Part shown: positions 11,412-23,564 of the stretch, piece by piece
Layout of the letters: each line of letters opens with the position of its first letter
Position numbering within the stretch: position 1 is the first letter of the stretch
NCBI GenBank assembly: GCA_037042915.1
Contig: CM073200.1
Coordinates: forward strand, 186,001-250,000
Length of the DNA stretch: 64,000 bases
Direction of reading: 5' to 3'
From: Auricularia sp. M13
Taxonomy: Eukaryota; Basidiomycota; Agaricomycetes; Auriculariales; Auriculariaceae
Translations under genes and position numbers: made by a program
Notes under the pieces: generated by a model
What the model saw: the letters and a program-made list of their open reading frames with translations, nothing else
Told to the model about the DNA's origin: nothing
The model's database searches: none

Positions 11412-12137
11412 TCATCGGCGCCCCGGGCTGGCGCTGCGGCCGCGTCCGTGCCTGTTGATGCGCGGGCCGGACGGCGGGGCGCGGACGAAGGCAAAGTCGG
11501 CCTTGAGGGTCTGTTCGAGGAAGGTTGCGCCGTTCGACTGATCGATAGCGCGTTTTGCCTCGGCGTAAGTCTCGTACTCGACCAGCGCGTAGCCCTGGCG
11601 GAAGCGGCGTGGTGAGCTGCGGGACTGGGACTAGGCTGGGGGCTGGGGGCTGGGAGCGCGCACCTTGACGTATCCCGTGCGGCGGTCGAGGTTGAGGTGC
11701 AGGTTCTTGATGTCGCCGTACTCTGCGAACCGGTCGTGGACGTCCTCTTCCGTCGCCTCCTCGTGCACGTTCGTGACCATGACTATCCAGCCCTCCACGG
11801 CTGTTGGCTGCTGTCAGCCTGCAGTCGCGGCGACAGGACCAGCGTAGTACGCACAGCGGGCGGCCTTGCCAGTGTCGCCCTCGCGCGCGGCGGCGGCCGA
11901 GTCGATGCTGTCGTAGTTCTCGGCAATGTCCATGCCGTCCTTGTCTGCGCAGGCGTCAGCAGGGCCAGACCACGCCACGGGGCTCGGTGCGGGGGGCGCG
12001 CACCGGCGCTCTTGAAGCCGCGTCCGCGCCGCCTGACGACGCCGGGGCCTGGCAGGGCCGTTGGATCTGGTTAGTATCTGTATCTGATAACCGCTGGCAG
12101 ACGCACCGTCGTCCAGATTCATCTCTGTGTCGGACAT
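11412..12137 (-). CDS. RNA-binding protein Y14/RBM8A, exon junction complex core
   Basis: Five exons: 12137-12107, 12048-12004, 11944-11855, 11800-11664 and 11594-11412. They join in phase to 161 aa. The N-terminus has RRRGRGFKS and ENYDSID, as in RBM8A. One RRM follows (about residues 57-135), starting [20 protein letters not shown], with RNP2 IVMVTNV and RNP1 KGYALVEY, and the C-terminus is Arg/Ser-rich with RGRSASPG. Y14 pairs with Mago and sits upstream of spliced exon junctions, affecting mRNA export and nonsense-mediated decay. All four introns use GTGCGT or GTGCGC donors, and a CTAAC-type branch site is visible in the first intron. Length fits the family (about 160-175 aa). Confidence 0.93.
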
Positions 12138-12443
12138 TACGTGCTCAGCTGGATGGAACGGAACGATCGCGAGTTTGGTTGAGCGTCGTCGGCAAGAGCC
12201 GGAATAGTGACAGGATTCAGTTCAACTGCTGACGGCAATGCCTGCTGCCTCGTGGCAAACGGCGCGTTGGTATGACTGGGCCGCCAGACGTGGGCTGCTT
12301 ACAGACAACGCTAAACCGAAGGACAGCCTCCTCAGCCTGAGTATTTTCTCTGCTTCAGCTTTACCTCACCGCGTCCGCATTTTTGCGTCGCGCTGAGTCC
12401 CAGCATACGCGCCGCCATGACTGCTGCCACGCGAGCCCCTGCC

Positions 12444-12450
12444 TATATAA
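12444..12450 (+). promoter_or_regulatory. TATA box of the MYND-finger gene
   Basis: TATATAA lies 72 bp upstream of the ATG at 12522, a fitting distance for a core promoter with a short 5' UTR. Confidence 0.5.
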
Positions 12451-12521
12451 TCCAGGGCGCGTATTCTCCGTCGTCTCAAATACCACATTCTCACTCACTT
12501 TTCTGCTCGCACCAGCTCTCC

Positions 12522-13246
12522 ATGTCGTCATTCGTCAAGCGCGGCCCTTGTGCTGTCTGCGGTCAACAGACCTCAAACTGGTGCTCGCGATGTCAAAGCC
12601 GCTTCTACTGTTCCCCGCAGCATCTCCAGGCAGTGCGTACGCCGTCCTGCGCGTTCCCGAGCACTCTCTCACCTGCCCGCTTGCCCAGGACTGGCCCCAG
12701 CATCGGCTCGCGTGCATGGCCGCCACCGCCCCGCCCACCGCCGCACCCCAGTACGGCTACTCGTCGTACCAGTCGCATCAACCACACAATCCGCCGCCAC
12801 AGGTCGACCCCTACTCCCAGCGCACCACGCCCTCGCCGCCCATGGCCCCCATCGCGTCCTTTAGCGCCCTCTACTTTTCCAAGCACGAGGAGCACCCGCG
12901 CATCGTCCAGGTCAGCTGCATGCCGCCCGCCAACCCCGGCTCGTCCATGTGTCCGCGCCCCATCGTCTCGCCCTTCCTGCCCACATCCGGCGGCCAGCAG
13001 CCCGCCAGCATCGTGCTCAAGCAGGGCCTCGGCTGCCAGCTGCGATATCCGCTGCACGTCTGGTACTGCCCGGGCTCGAACACCACCAACCGCGCCATCT
13101 GGCGCCTGACGTCCGGCCAGGCCCCCCGCCCCTGGAAAGGCGACGTCCTCGTCATGAAGTACTCCGGCGGCCGACGCCAGGGCTACATCGACGCCACCTC
13201 GCTCGATCTGCCCGCGCTCGCGCAGTTCTTCATGTCCCAGAGGTAG
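12522..13246 (+). CDS. MYND-type zinc-finger protein
   Basis: Two exons, 12522-12632 and 12689-13246, give 222 aa. The N-terminal 46 residues form a MYND finger: C10-x2-C13, C21-x2-C24, C30, H42 and C46 at family spacing. The position normally held by the sixth Cys is His34 (FYCSPQH). The finger is only complete after splicing: the first exon ends HLQA and the second starts DWPQHRLAC. The remainder has a Pro/Gln/Tyr-rich linker, then a compact C-terminal region with VWYCPGSNTTNRAIWRL and MKYSGGRRQGYID. MYND fingers usually bind Pro-rich peptides; no SET or other catalytic domain is visible. A longer frame opening at 12383 is less likely because it lacks the finger. TATA box at 12444. Confidence 0.85.
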
Positions 13247-15742
13247 ACCGCCCGCCGTCTATCCCCCCGCCCAACTACCTTATTCCATTCCATTCCAAAA
13301 CTTTCCCGGTAAACTACGCTGAGTCCCTCGGTTTCATGGTCCTGGCTGCTGTTCCAGTCTAGAGACATTTTATTGTTTCGATAGTATGTTCCCCATGCCC
13401 AGTTCCCGCACATACCCTACATATGGTCACTTCTCGTCATCTATGGTCCCTGTCTAATTCGTCCTCCTCGCTCTCGTGTTCGTGTTTGCCGCTGTGTAGC
13501 CATTTGCCTTTGGACAATAGAAGTTGATCTTCTTCTGCTCTGAAACGCGGCGGAGCGACGCCGCGCGTGATGTTGGTAGGGATCGACCACGAAGGGCGCG
13601 AACCGAGCCCCTTGGGACGGCTGCCGCTCTCAGTCCGACTCGGAGGTCCACGCGGTGACGACTTCGCGGCGACGTTCCCCGCGGGCAGCCGTGGTCGCGT
13701 CGCCAACCAGCATTTCCCCCCGACAACCGTGCATCCCGAGCCCCCAAAGGCCAAACACAATGCTGCAAAAAGAATAAGAAAACAGACAACGTGACGGGAT
13801 TGCCTTTCATTCATTCGTTCATTCATTCGGAATGGCAGCAGCAGCACAATACGGCCTCCGAGTCGGGATCCCGCCTGGCTCCTATCGAAGCCCCGCTGCG
13901 CACTCGCGCTGGCCATAATTTTGTTTTCCCGCGGCCGCTGCCCACGCTCGGCATGTGGGCACCCGCTAGGCACTGCGCTCGTGCTGGAGACATCATTTCC
14001 TGAGGCTGAGACGGATGCTGTCCCCGCGCGCGCGACCATTCAGGGTCGCGCCGATTTTGATCAGTCGACTCAACAAAGCGGTTGCGCCGCACGCTCGGTG
14101 TTCGTCTGGAGAAGCCCGGCAAATAGTGCTGCTCCGGGATGCCTGTCAGAGCCACTGAGCATGGTTGGAAGCTATGAGATTAGCCGTTTCTTGCCTCGCT
14201 TGCCGCGCAGGGCACCCAAACTGAAACGAGCTCTCGAGTCTACTTTCCTGGCAACCGCAGGGACTCTATTCAGACGTTTCTCCTCGGGAAGAACATCTAT
14301 CTATGTTCATGCTGACGCCATGCCTCATTGGAAGATCTTGCGCTCACTCCGGCTGAGACGCTCGGATTATGCATCCTCTGAATGGCCTTGGTCGGCCCCG
14401 ATCCCGCATTTACGCTGTCTCCGGAGGAGGATCTCAGAGCGTGCAAGCCACGACGCGCGCACATAATCACGCCCCAGAGACAGGCACAGCAGCCGCAAGG
14501 CATGCCTGCGCGCGGTGACGCAGGCGGGTGGGCGAGTCTCGGGCGGCCTAATGGGGATAGCCGCTATGCATCCCGGGCCTGCAGCAGCAGCGCCCCTTCC
14601 GAGCGAAGGCGGCGCGCAGGATACAGCCTGATGCGTACCGTGCAAAACGCTCGACGCGCCATCATTGCCGCCAATTGAGCTCTTGCACGCGCTCCCGACA
14701 GGCGTGCCTGACGCTCGGTGCGCCTGCACGAGGGCGCGCGACACCTCAAAGAAAGTGCGTATCCTCGCGCAACCCGACCGTGTTTGCTTGCCTGGATCCA
14801 AGCAGCAGGGCGGTGTTTACTCTGAGTCTCGGCGTCCGGGCCCGCTGCGCGGCCACTGCCAGCCTCGGATGGCGGGGCAAATGAATACCCCCGACAATGA
14901 ATACGAATACCCCTCGCCGCGCGCACTCCCGGAGAATCTTCGACACGCCGTGTGCCACACTGCCAGAAAACGAGAGTAACAGGCTGTAACAGGTTGGACG
15001 GTTGACGTGCGCCCGGCGGGCCTGGGGCAACGCTGAGGGTCATTAAGTGGCCGAGACAGCCCATGACCGGGCTTCCTTGGGCGGTAGTAAATGGGAGCCC
15101 AATGCTCATTCGCACGACTAATGGGTGCTCTTAAACTATTTCGAGAAGCCCACATACCGACAGCTGCGAATTGAATTGTCCCCGATTCGCCGAAAGCGGT
15201 CGATAGTCCACCATCCCGGGGGATCGTCGATCCCATGCACTTGCCACTTTCGTCGACGCCTGCGCCGGATGCTGCGACAGTAGGAAATTAGGGGCCCGTA
15301 TGTCCAGATCCACAGTGTTTGCACAAGAAGGCCCAGATAAAATGACGCTGCCCGCGCATTCCGCGTCATTGTCACCAGAAGCGCGACCGAGTCCCGAGAG
15401 CCCGAATTTGTACGACGAAAGTCTAGACCGCTGTGGACGGTGGATACATGTGCGCGCGCAAGTTGACAATGAGAGACGAACACGTGCGATCGATGAGCGC
15501 ATCGCGTAACGTCTGTATCGATTCGGGTGGTGCACAGACGTCGCGTCGCGGGCCTCCGTCTCGCGCGGCGATAGCGCAAGAACAAGTCCACAATCAGCGC
15601 GTCCAGCCACTCGGGAAACCCAGTTTGAGCCAAACATTGCAATCGATCACGGTGCAAGCCTCGCGGGAATATTACAGAGCCTATATGCTATTCAAGACGC
15701 ATGCAGTGCGCGATGACTGTGAGCAGCGCATTGCTGATGCAT
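13247..15742. other. Gene-free stretch of about 2.5 kb
   Basis: No supported gene. A 200-codon minus-strand frame (14039-13437) has one hydrophobic stretch (VVCFLILFAALCLAFGG) but no homology I recognise, no clear start context and an odd composition. ATTC-type tandem repeats occur at 13808-13829. The left part probably contains the 3' UTR of the MYND gene and the right part that of COQ6. Confidence 0.4.
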
Positions 15743-17716
15743 TCATGATGCGCGTGGCGAAGAACGAGTCCCAGTGAAGGTTGTTGCCAGGCGGTCGCCC
15801 ACCCCTCGTCCGAGTGCAGAAGCAACAGACAGCGCGACGCCAGTCGTCTCCACCATGCGAGCGACGGCGTTGCACATTGACTGTGAGGGTGTGACAGAGT
15901 TGTGTGAGCCGGCAGTCATCATGATGAGCTCCTTGATCGAGTCAAACTCATTCACAACCTCGAGGCCGGTGGAGCGGACAGCGACAACGGGAGCGCTAGT
16001 GCTCGCGTATAATTTATGAAGCTTGTCAACCGCAGAGAGCATGATGTGGTTGGCCGTGTAGCGCTCGCGTGCATAAGGAAGCAACGTTGTCAGCGAGCCT
16101 ATTGCCCACAGTGAGTTACGCTTCACACGACGTGCCAGCGATATCCACGCACCTACGTCACCCCCAACGGATACTGCACTTTTCAGTGCTCGAGCGAGGG
16201 CGTCCGCGTCTGCCAGTCCAGTATTCAAACCTTGTCCAGCCAAAGGATTCATCGTGTGGGCAGCATCCCCGATTAGACACGTTCTATTGGCTCGATCGGC
16301 GCCAACGTAAGCGTCCGCGTGCTGGAATCTCAGTGGAAAGGATGCGATCGTGCCTGGGTGGATGTCGGTGACTAGGGGAGGAACGAGGTGTGCATCCTCC
16401 GGCGGGATGCCAACGAGAAGCTCTGGATCCTGGGTCGCGGACAATGATGAATGTGGGTCTATGGAGTGCATGCTCTCGCGCCACTTCAATTCCTCCAAGA
16501 CTGTTGCTGGTGACAGCGGCGTTCCCGCTCGATGGCCCTCCAGAAGTCGGTCGTACATGTAACGTAGCGAGAGTTCGGGCAGCCGGAAAGCAGCATTCAC
16601 CAATAACGCGACAGTCCTCGGCTCAGAGGCCTGCAGCGCAGCAGCAATGTGTGGAGGGACGGACCATACAAGAGAGGATAGTGAGTCTGTCAGAGGTAGA
16701 AAGGCGATGGGTCCAGTTGGAAGAAACCGCTGATAGGCCGCGCTGTTCGCCTTGGAGAATAGATTCTCGACCTTGGGAACGTGCTGGAGCGTAGCCACTA
16801 CACCTCGTCTGTCGTAGTCCCAGCCGTAGGATTGAATGTTGGAGAACAAGCGCACGGGCGAGTTGAAGCCATCCGCTCCGACCTGGGCTGGTAAGACGAC
16901 GCGAAGAAGGAGGGCAACTTCCTCACCAGAAGTCGCGCCCGTATAAGACGCCCGTCCGACAATTGTACCAAGGGCCAGCCGTCCATGCCGTCCGTGTCCC
17001 GGCTGATGGCCTGAACTCTAGTGTTGTCTAGAAGCTCGACATGACCCTGCTTCCGCAAGCAAGCAAGCAATGCGTGCTGGATGTTAAGCACTTCGGTGAC
17101 CCAAGACATCGGCGCAGGTGCATAATCCATGTTATTGTTGTTCGACCCCGCGAAGTTAATCCGTGAGTTCGATAATCCGTCCCACGCCTTCAGACCCCGT
17201 TGAGAAAAGCGCCGTCGTAGCGCCCGAACACTTGAGACGCACCTGGATTTCGTCCACAGGATTCACTCGTTCTTGTTTCATGAAATCCCATGCGCCAAAT
17301 TCTAAAAAAAAAATTAGGGAACGCGTTGGGATGATGTAAACATGATGCTCACTTTGCAAGAACGCGCGGGAGACGTTCGTCAGAGTAACGACTCTGTTGG
17401 AGAACGTGTCGTTGGTCGGGGTCCAGCCTGCAATTTTGGACAAGTCGCCAGCCTCGATGAGCGCAATGCTCAATCCGTCACGCGTCGCATTGGACGCGCC
17501 TGAGCATAGGCTGTGTCAAGCGATGCGCCTTTGTGATAGTGCCTATTACGCACTGAGTGCGCCAGCAAGTGCGAGCCCGACTGGGCCGCCGCCGACAATG
17601 CAAACGTCACGTTCTATGACATTGGTTCTGGCGTCGGAGGGGCCGCTCGCTAGGCCGCGCAGCAAAGAACGTGCTAATCTTGCGGGCGGGCGACGCGCCG
17701 CGTGCAGGAGGCTCAT
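15743..17716 (-). CDS. COQ6: Ubiquinone biosynthesis flavin monooxygenase COQ6
   Basis: Six exons: 17716-17554, 17499-17353, 17301-17243, 17187-16927, 16882-16153 and 16098-15743. They join in phase to 571 aa. An Arg-rich N-terminus (SLLHAARRPPARLARSLLR) suggests mitochondrial import. The FAD-binding motif is VCIVGGGPVGLALAGAL. NIQHALL sits where the family has its conserved N-I-Q, VGADGFNSPVR is the monooxygenase fingerprint, and GDAAHTMNPLAGQGLNTGLAD is the second FAD motif. The C-terminus has DKLHKLY and VRSTGLEVVNEFDSIKELIM, specific to COQ6. The enzyme hydroxylates the C5 position of the ubiquinone ring in the inner-membrane COQ complex. The last intron (16152-16099, 54 nt) has no stop and keeps frame, so gene callers may read through it. 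Divergently paired with SEC6. Confidence 0.92.
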
Positions 17717-17871
17717 GGTGCGAGTCGGAGATGAAAGCGCGGACTCGGAAAGCCGGCGCCTGTATCCCTGTCTCCTGCTGTCGCTGCCGTCAGCCAGGCC
17801 GTGCAGCACAATCGAACGCCCACGTCAGACTGCTGCGGGCTTAACACCCGCTTGCTGCGTACTGGGCGGAA
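17717..17871. promoter_or_regulatory. Bidirectional promoter region COQ6/SEC6
   Basis: Only 155 bp separate the two start codons on opposite strands, so the promoters and both 5' UTRs must share this stretch. I see no clear TATA box. Confidence 0.55.
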
Positions 17872-20296
17872 ATGTCCGTCCAAGCAGCCAGCGCCGCGCA
17901 GGCCGTCGGCGAGCACCTCCAGTCCCCCGACGACCTCATGAAGATCGCCGCGTTCCGCAAGAAACTCGAGAAGGAGAAGGCCTCCATCGACGTCAAGCTG
18001 CGCAACGGCGTCAAGGACCAGCTCGACGCCACGCGCGAGGGCCTCAAGAAGCTGCTCAACACCCGCAACAACGTCCAGGTCCTTAAGGATGAAATGCTCG
18101 CCGTAGACCGCGCCTGCAGCGACCCCCAGTACCGCGTAAAGACATTCGACGCTATCACTCGCGTAAGGACCCGTCCTGTCGTTTGTCATCCTGCTAATAT
18201 CCGCAATAATTCGCAGGTGTCGCTGGTGCACCGCAACTTCACACAGACCGAAGAAATGGTCAAGAACCTGCAGGAAATGTACCAGAAACTCGACCTGCTC
18301 GAGGACATGCTCGACGCAGACCGCAGCGACATTCTTGGCCCCGCCCCGAATCTCCTGGCCATCCACTATATGCTCAACCAGCTCGAGGCTTTCAGAAACG
18401 AGACGCTGCAGCAGGCGAAGCGCGCCTCGGCTGACGCGCGAGCCACGCTGAATCGCTACTTCGAGCGTCTGAATACGCTCCTGGAAGCATTCGACGAATA
18501 TGTGTGGGCACTGGCGAAGAATGTTCTCCCGATCGTTCGCGCTGGTAACGGCTCTGTTATTGTGAAGCTGGTCAAGATTGCGGAAATCGAAGGAAAGGAG
18601 GACGAGAAGGTGCGCATTCTTCAAACGCAATTATTCTCTAAGCTTAACATTTGCAGGCCATCGCAATTCGGCTTGTGAAGAGGATGGCGGCTCAGGACGC
18701 CGCGTCCAAATTCAAGTCAATGCAGGCCAACGCTCGCGTCATCAAGCATTACCGCTCCAAGTTTGTCAAGTGCATCACCGAGTCCATCCAGGACAAGTTT
18801 AAAGAGGCTTATGAGCAGGACAAGAACGAGCCCGGGTTATTCCTCGACAATCTTGGCTGGATCTACCAGGACCTCATCCGCATAGAGACCGACGTCGTAC
18901 CCTGCTTCCCTCCCGACTGGGAGATCCACTCGCTCTACATCAAGAAATACCACAAATGCCTCGACGACACCATCCGCGAGCTTGTGGCTTCCGAGCCCGA
19001 GGCCAGCGTGCTTCTCGTGCTCCACGCGTGGCTCAAGGAGTACAAGAAGAACATGAAAGAGCTCAACATTCCTGAGGAGCTGCTCGAGCCGCCGGTGCTG
19101 GGCGGCAAGGAGCAGAGCCTGATCGACGACTACGTCGGCCTGATCATCCGCAAGCTGGACGAATGGTCGTCGAACCTGATGAAGGACGAGGTCAAGGAGT
19201 TCACGACGCGCGAGCAGTCGCCCGAGCAGGACGCCGACGGGCTGTACGGCATGCAGGGCGCGGTCATCATGTTCCAGATGGTCAACCAGCAGGTCGACGC
19301 GGCGATCGAGAGCGGGCAGGGCGCTGTCCTCGCGCGCGTCGTGTCCGAGAGCGCGCGCGCGATGCGCGACGTGCAGGGGCAGTGGGTCAAGGTGCTCGAG
19401 GCCGAGTACAAGAAGCAGATCGACCGCCCGGACGAGCAGCCCGGCGGCCTCGTCGACTATGTCATCGCGGTCGCCAACGACCAGATCAAGTCCGCGGACT
19501 ACGCGGAAGCGCTCGAGGCGCGTCTCGAGCCTCTCGTCTCAGCCAAGTACAAGAGCGCCATCTCCGAGAAACTGAACGAGGCGACCGAGGGCTACCTCGA
19601 CGTCGCCAAGAAGTGCACCCAGACGCTCATCGACCTGATATTCAACGATCTCAAGCCCGCGACGAAGGTTCTCTTCGCCCAGGGCTGGTACGACGGCATC
19701 ATGCTGCAGATAATCGAGACCATCCGCGATTACATGCTCGACTACCAATCTTTCCTGAACCCGCTCATTCTCGAGCTCCTCGTCGAAGACTTGCTCGACA
19801 CCTTCCTGATCACATACCTCAACGCCCTCGTGCGCGCGTCAAAGCTCAAGATGCCGCAGGCCATTGACCGCATACGAGACGACGTCGGAGATGCGTTCAC
19901 GTTCTTCACGAACTTCAAAGCGGCGGCCGAGCTCGAGGTGTACTTCGAGGTGATCGAGCTCGTGCTGGGCATGCTTACGGCCTCCAAGAGCATGGTCTTC
20001 CTCGAATTCTGGCGCTTCGCCAAGCGGCACGGGCCCAATCTGCCCTTCGTCGAAGCGGTGATCCGCGCACGCGACGACCTCGACCGCTCGGGCGCGAATG
20101 AGGTCATGGAGAGCATAAAGCGGAAGGTTCGGGAGGAGAACCTCACAGACCGTACGTCTGCCCTGCCCTCTTGTTCCCTTCAAACCAGCACTAATTTCCC
20201 TGCCTTTTCGTATTTGCAGCCCCTGAGCCGACCATTATGAAGAAAATCACCGTACCCGGAGTGTTTTCGCGCTTCCTGCCTGGCACGACCAAGTGA
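17872..20296 (+). CDS. SEC6: Exocyst complex subunit SEC6
   Basis: Four exons, 17872-18162, 18217-18609, 18657-20151 and 20220-20296, joined in phase to 751 aa, the usual length for Sec6/EXOC3. The N-terminal third is helical and coiled-coil-like (FRKKLEKEKASIDVKLRNGV, VHRNFTQTEEMVKNLQEMY). The C-terminal region carries Sec6 signatures such as LGWIYQDLIRIETDVVPCFP and SLYIKKYHKCLDDTI, then LMKDEVKEFTTREQSPEQDA. Sec6 is a core exocyst subunit that tethers secretory vesicles at growth sites and binds the SNARE Sec9. The short last exon encodes MKKITVPGVFSRFLPG and would be missed if the frame were followed past 20151. Its 3' end faces that of the NAD synthetase gene, 99 bp away. Confidence 0.95.
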
Positions 20297-20395
20297 TGAA
20301 TGGAGATAGACCGGCCCTCTTCTTGTTGCGCAATATTGTACACTAACACCATAGTCTCGCTGTCTTGCATCTCCAGTTACACGATTGCTGTAGAA

Positions 20396-23300
20396 CTACT
20401 CTGTTTTTGCTTTAGCTGAACGATCCGGCAGCTGGGCTGCAATCTCGTCGATTTTCCTGAACTGGAACGGGAAGCGCGACGGGTACAAAAACGGGCGCAA
20501 GTCAAAGCCTGAAGGTTGTTAGTATCTTGAAACAAGAGAAAAGAAAATTTAGCACGGTTGTCATCCGGGCTGTAAGATTCCTAAATCAAACTCTTGAGCT
20601 GCAGGGCTATTACAAAGGGGCTCGAGTCTTACCGCGTGATACGACGGGGTGATGGTCGTCATCTTGTGTCTGTTGCGCGCATACTCGAAGTAGAAGAGCT
20701 TGACTTTCTCGGCGATCTGGGGGGATGTAAGCAGGGACCACGCTCCGGATGAGGGACGAACCTGTTTGGGAGACAGCGACGATCCCCACTCGTGCAACAG
20801 CTTGGTAAACATTGTGTACGGCCCGCACTTTTCAACCTTGCGTAGGCGACCAAACACGGACAGTTCTTCGTAGGTCATTCCCATGTCCGCCTGATGATAC
20901 GATGAACAAATGGCGAAACATGCTCGAGGATTGCGCACCTCGTCTGACTGCACATAGGTCTCTGTGATAGGTTCCAGCTCAGCCGTGGGAACGGCAGTGA
21001 GGAAACTTCCGTGGGGGTCAGGAATGAGTAACCGAGATGTAAACTCGACACACCCGTCAAGGATGGGAAGCCCAAAGTGATCACGACCGTGCGCGATGAA
21101 CTTCTTCAGATCAGTTTTGCTAATGCCTCCAATGGGGTTGATATCGGCTGTTAGATGTCAGTATTGAATCCAACATCACAGAAGGGCACAAACCCGATGA
21201 GCAGTCGTATTTAGTCAGATACCCGCGAAGACTGCGTACGTCAGTAAGATTCTGGACTCGTGCAGAAGGGCCTACCTTTCGTCGACATTGGCACTTCCCA
21301 GAACCAGCAAGCCACCGTTCTTCCCACGCACCCACGGGAGCAGTTGCGCAAACATGTAGGACAGAACCATCCGCAAGCGAGCCTACAGTAAACGATAAGC
21401 ATCTGATCACCTCCAGCTCGGATGCGCTCAGTTCAGTTCAATTCACCTGGATGTTTTGCAAGGCCAGATTCTCGGCATTCGAGCCGCCGTGCACCTTGTA
21501 ATTGGGCTTCGCCCCAGTGACCAGCGCAAACAGGTTGCGTACAGCGGTGACGACGCTATCCATATTTAGGTCGACATGGTAGCTGGTGGCGTGTCAGGGC
21601 CTCGCAGCACGACACGATGCAGCCTGCGGCAACTGGACGGACCTTCCAATGGCGGCCGCAAGTTCCTTGGCCCGACGGCGAGTGTCGGCACTCGAGTTCT
21701 CCGTGCCCATGTAGCTCGTGTGGAAAATTCGCCCGGCGAACTCGCGAGGATCCGTCGGCAGATAGCTCGAACCCTCCGGTTCCCCAGTCATGCGGCGGGC
21801 GTCCGCGATGACCTGCTCATTGCCATGTGCGGAGGCCTCCGCCACGAGTCTACACATTGAATGAACTATGACCGCCGTCGCACAACTGTCAATTCCCCCG
21901 CTCAGCGGCAAGAAGAATCCCTGCGTGCGCGAGCGCCGCAAATAATCCCAGAGCCAGCAAGCAGGCCCGAGTCTACAGCGAGGTAAGTACGGCAAGAAAC
22001 CGACGATAACTAGGTCCCTACGCGATTTCTTCCTCGGGTGTGTGATAGCGCACATGTTCCTGCTGGGTGATCACTTCCAAGGCCTTGTCGAATTTGCCGC
22101 TGTTCAACGCGAAGGGCACTTCAATCCGATGGTAGCGCTCCGCCTGTGCTGCTTGCATGCTGCGCGAGCTCTTCGAGCGGTGGGCACGCACATCTTCAAT
22201 GTCGATCGTGGCAGATATAACCTGAACGTCGTCCAGGGAAAACTGGGTCCCTTGGGCGACAATCTGTCCGTTGACCGCAATCATGGGACAGCCGTCATAA
22301 TAGAGTCTGTCACCATCGCATCCTTGTTGGTTTGCGTAAAGGTAGATACCGCCGAGCTATGTAGAAGAAATCGTTCAGAAATGTCCGTCATGAATATCAT
22401 ACACGAACCTTGAGCGTGGCTTCCTTGATCAATTCCACGCGAGTGTGAAGCTTTCGGAGCTCGTGGTGACTACCACTGGAGTTTGTGAAGATCTCCACAC
22501 CGTCCAGACCCATCAAGATATGCGGGCTAATATATTTTATCGGCGCTTGCATGGCATATAATTCGTTTGGCGCACCTTGCAGGTGTGAATAGCTCTTCAC
22601 AAAGCTCGACACCAATGCAGGTGTCGAGAGTGCTGACGACGCAATCACCGAAAGGCACTTTCTCCTGTCATACTATTAGGCCGAAGCCAGCTTTCGCGGC
22701 ACGACTGGGCGCACGAACCTGGCCCGTTACTGCGCGAATAATGCGAGGCAGGTAATGCTCTTCCCACTGCCTGTGCCTCGTCCACGGTGTGAAATATCGC
22801 AATTCGCGATAATTGCCGTCATTCGCCAGCCACATCTTCGGACGAATGAGAAGTATCTTGGGACCATACAGAATAATGCGGCAGTTGTAGATGACGTTCT
22901 TGTGCATGACAGGCCTACAAAGGCGAATTCAGTGCTTATGATTGAAAGGGAGGACGAGGGAACTGACATGCCAATATCGCAAAGGATATCCTTGATTTCC
23001 TCGGAGGCCAGGAGCTTCGCGAGGACCTCCCAGGAATGTAGCACAGTGTCCCCTGCGGTGCATCAGCGTTCGAAGGTTTTAAATGTAGTGTGCGGGGTCT
23101 GGTTACCCTCTAGAAAATGGTCGTAGCATCCGTAGCCTCTGCGCATTGTCATCTATGAATCCATGGTAAGCGATGTCATGACGCACGGAATCTCGAGCTC
23201 AGGTCCAACGCGCAGAGCAGCACCGCGCTCTTTCGCAATCCGAATGCTGGTAAGTATCCGCTCATAGTTGCCCTGCATAAACCATGAGTTATGGCCTATA

Positions 23301-23467
23301 CGGAATGAAGACCCTTACGTCGAAGTCCATCGCCCATTGATTCAGGGAGCTGGCAAGGAATGAGCACTTTCAAGGTGAAGTCGCGGAGCCTTACCATCTG
23401 CAATGACTTCAGTTAACTTCCAGACTGCTGCTAGGACGTACGTTGCTACTGTGATTAGGTGACCCAT
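20396..23467 (-). CDS. QNS1: Glutamine-dependent NAD(+) synthetase
   Basis: A multi-exon gene; the span is set by the ATG at 23467 (MGHLITVAT, typical for the family) and the stop at 20396. Two domains can be read. The N-terminal nitrilase-like glutaminase has [18 protein letters not shown] with the catalytic Glu, [18 protein letters not shown] with the Lys, and [11 protein letters not shown] with the nucleophilic Cys. The C-terminal synthetase has the ATP P-loop [19 protein letters not shown], then [19 protein letters not shown] and [17 protein letters not shown]. The last exon ends [15 protein letters not shown]. The enzyme makes NAD from nicotinic acid adenine dinucleotide using glutamine ammonia. 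Around ten short introns interrupt it; I placed several but not all, so exon limits inside the span are not given. Confidence 0.92.
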
Positions 23468-23564
23468 CGTCGTCGACGTCAGCGGTCAAGGACGCGTCGC
23501 GGAGTTGGCGCCGGTTGCGACTCCGGGCCGATCCGACCGTTCAACGCGCTTTACGCTCAAGGCA
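23468..23564. promoter_or_regulatory. Bidirectional promoter region QNS1/TFIIIC subunit
   Basis: 97 bp separate the divergent start codons at 23467 (minus) and 23565 (plus). No TATA box is evident. Confidence 0.5.

Noticed and set aside
13437-14039. 200-codon minus-strand ORF with a hydrophobic segment
   Set aside because: No homology recognised, weak start context and no splice pattern; kept only as a note within the gene-free stretch.
17713-18630. 305-codon minus-strand ORF opposite SEC6
   Set aside because: Shadow of the SEC6 exons; the sense strand encodes a recognisable exocyst subunit with phase-consistent introns.
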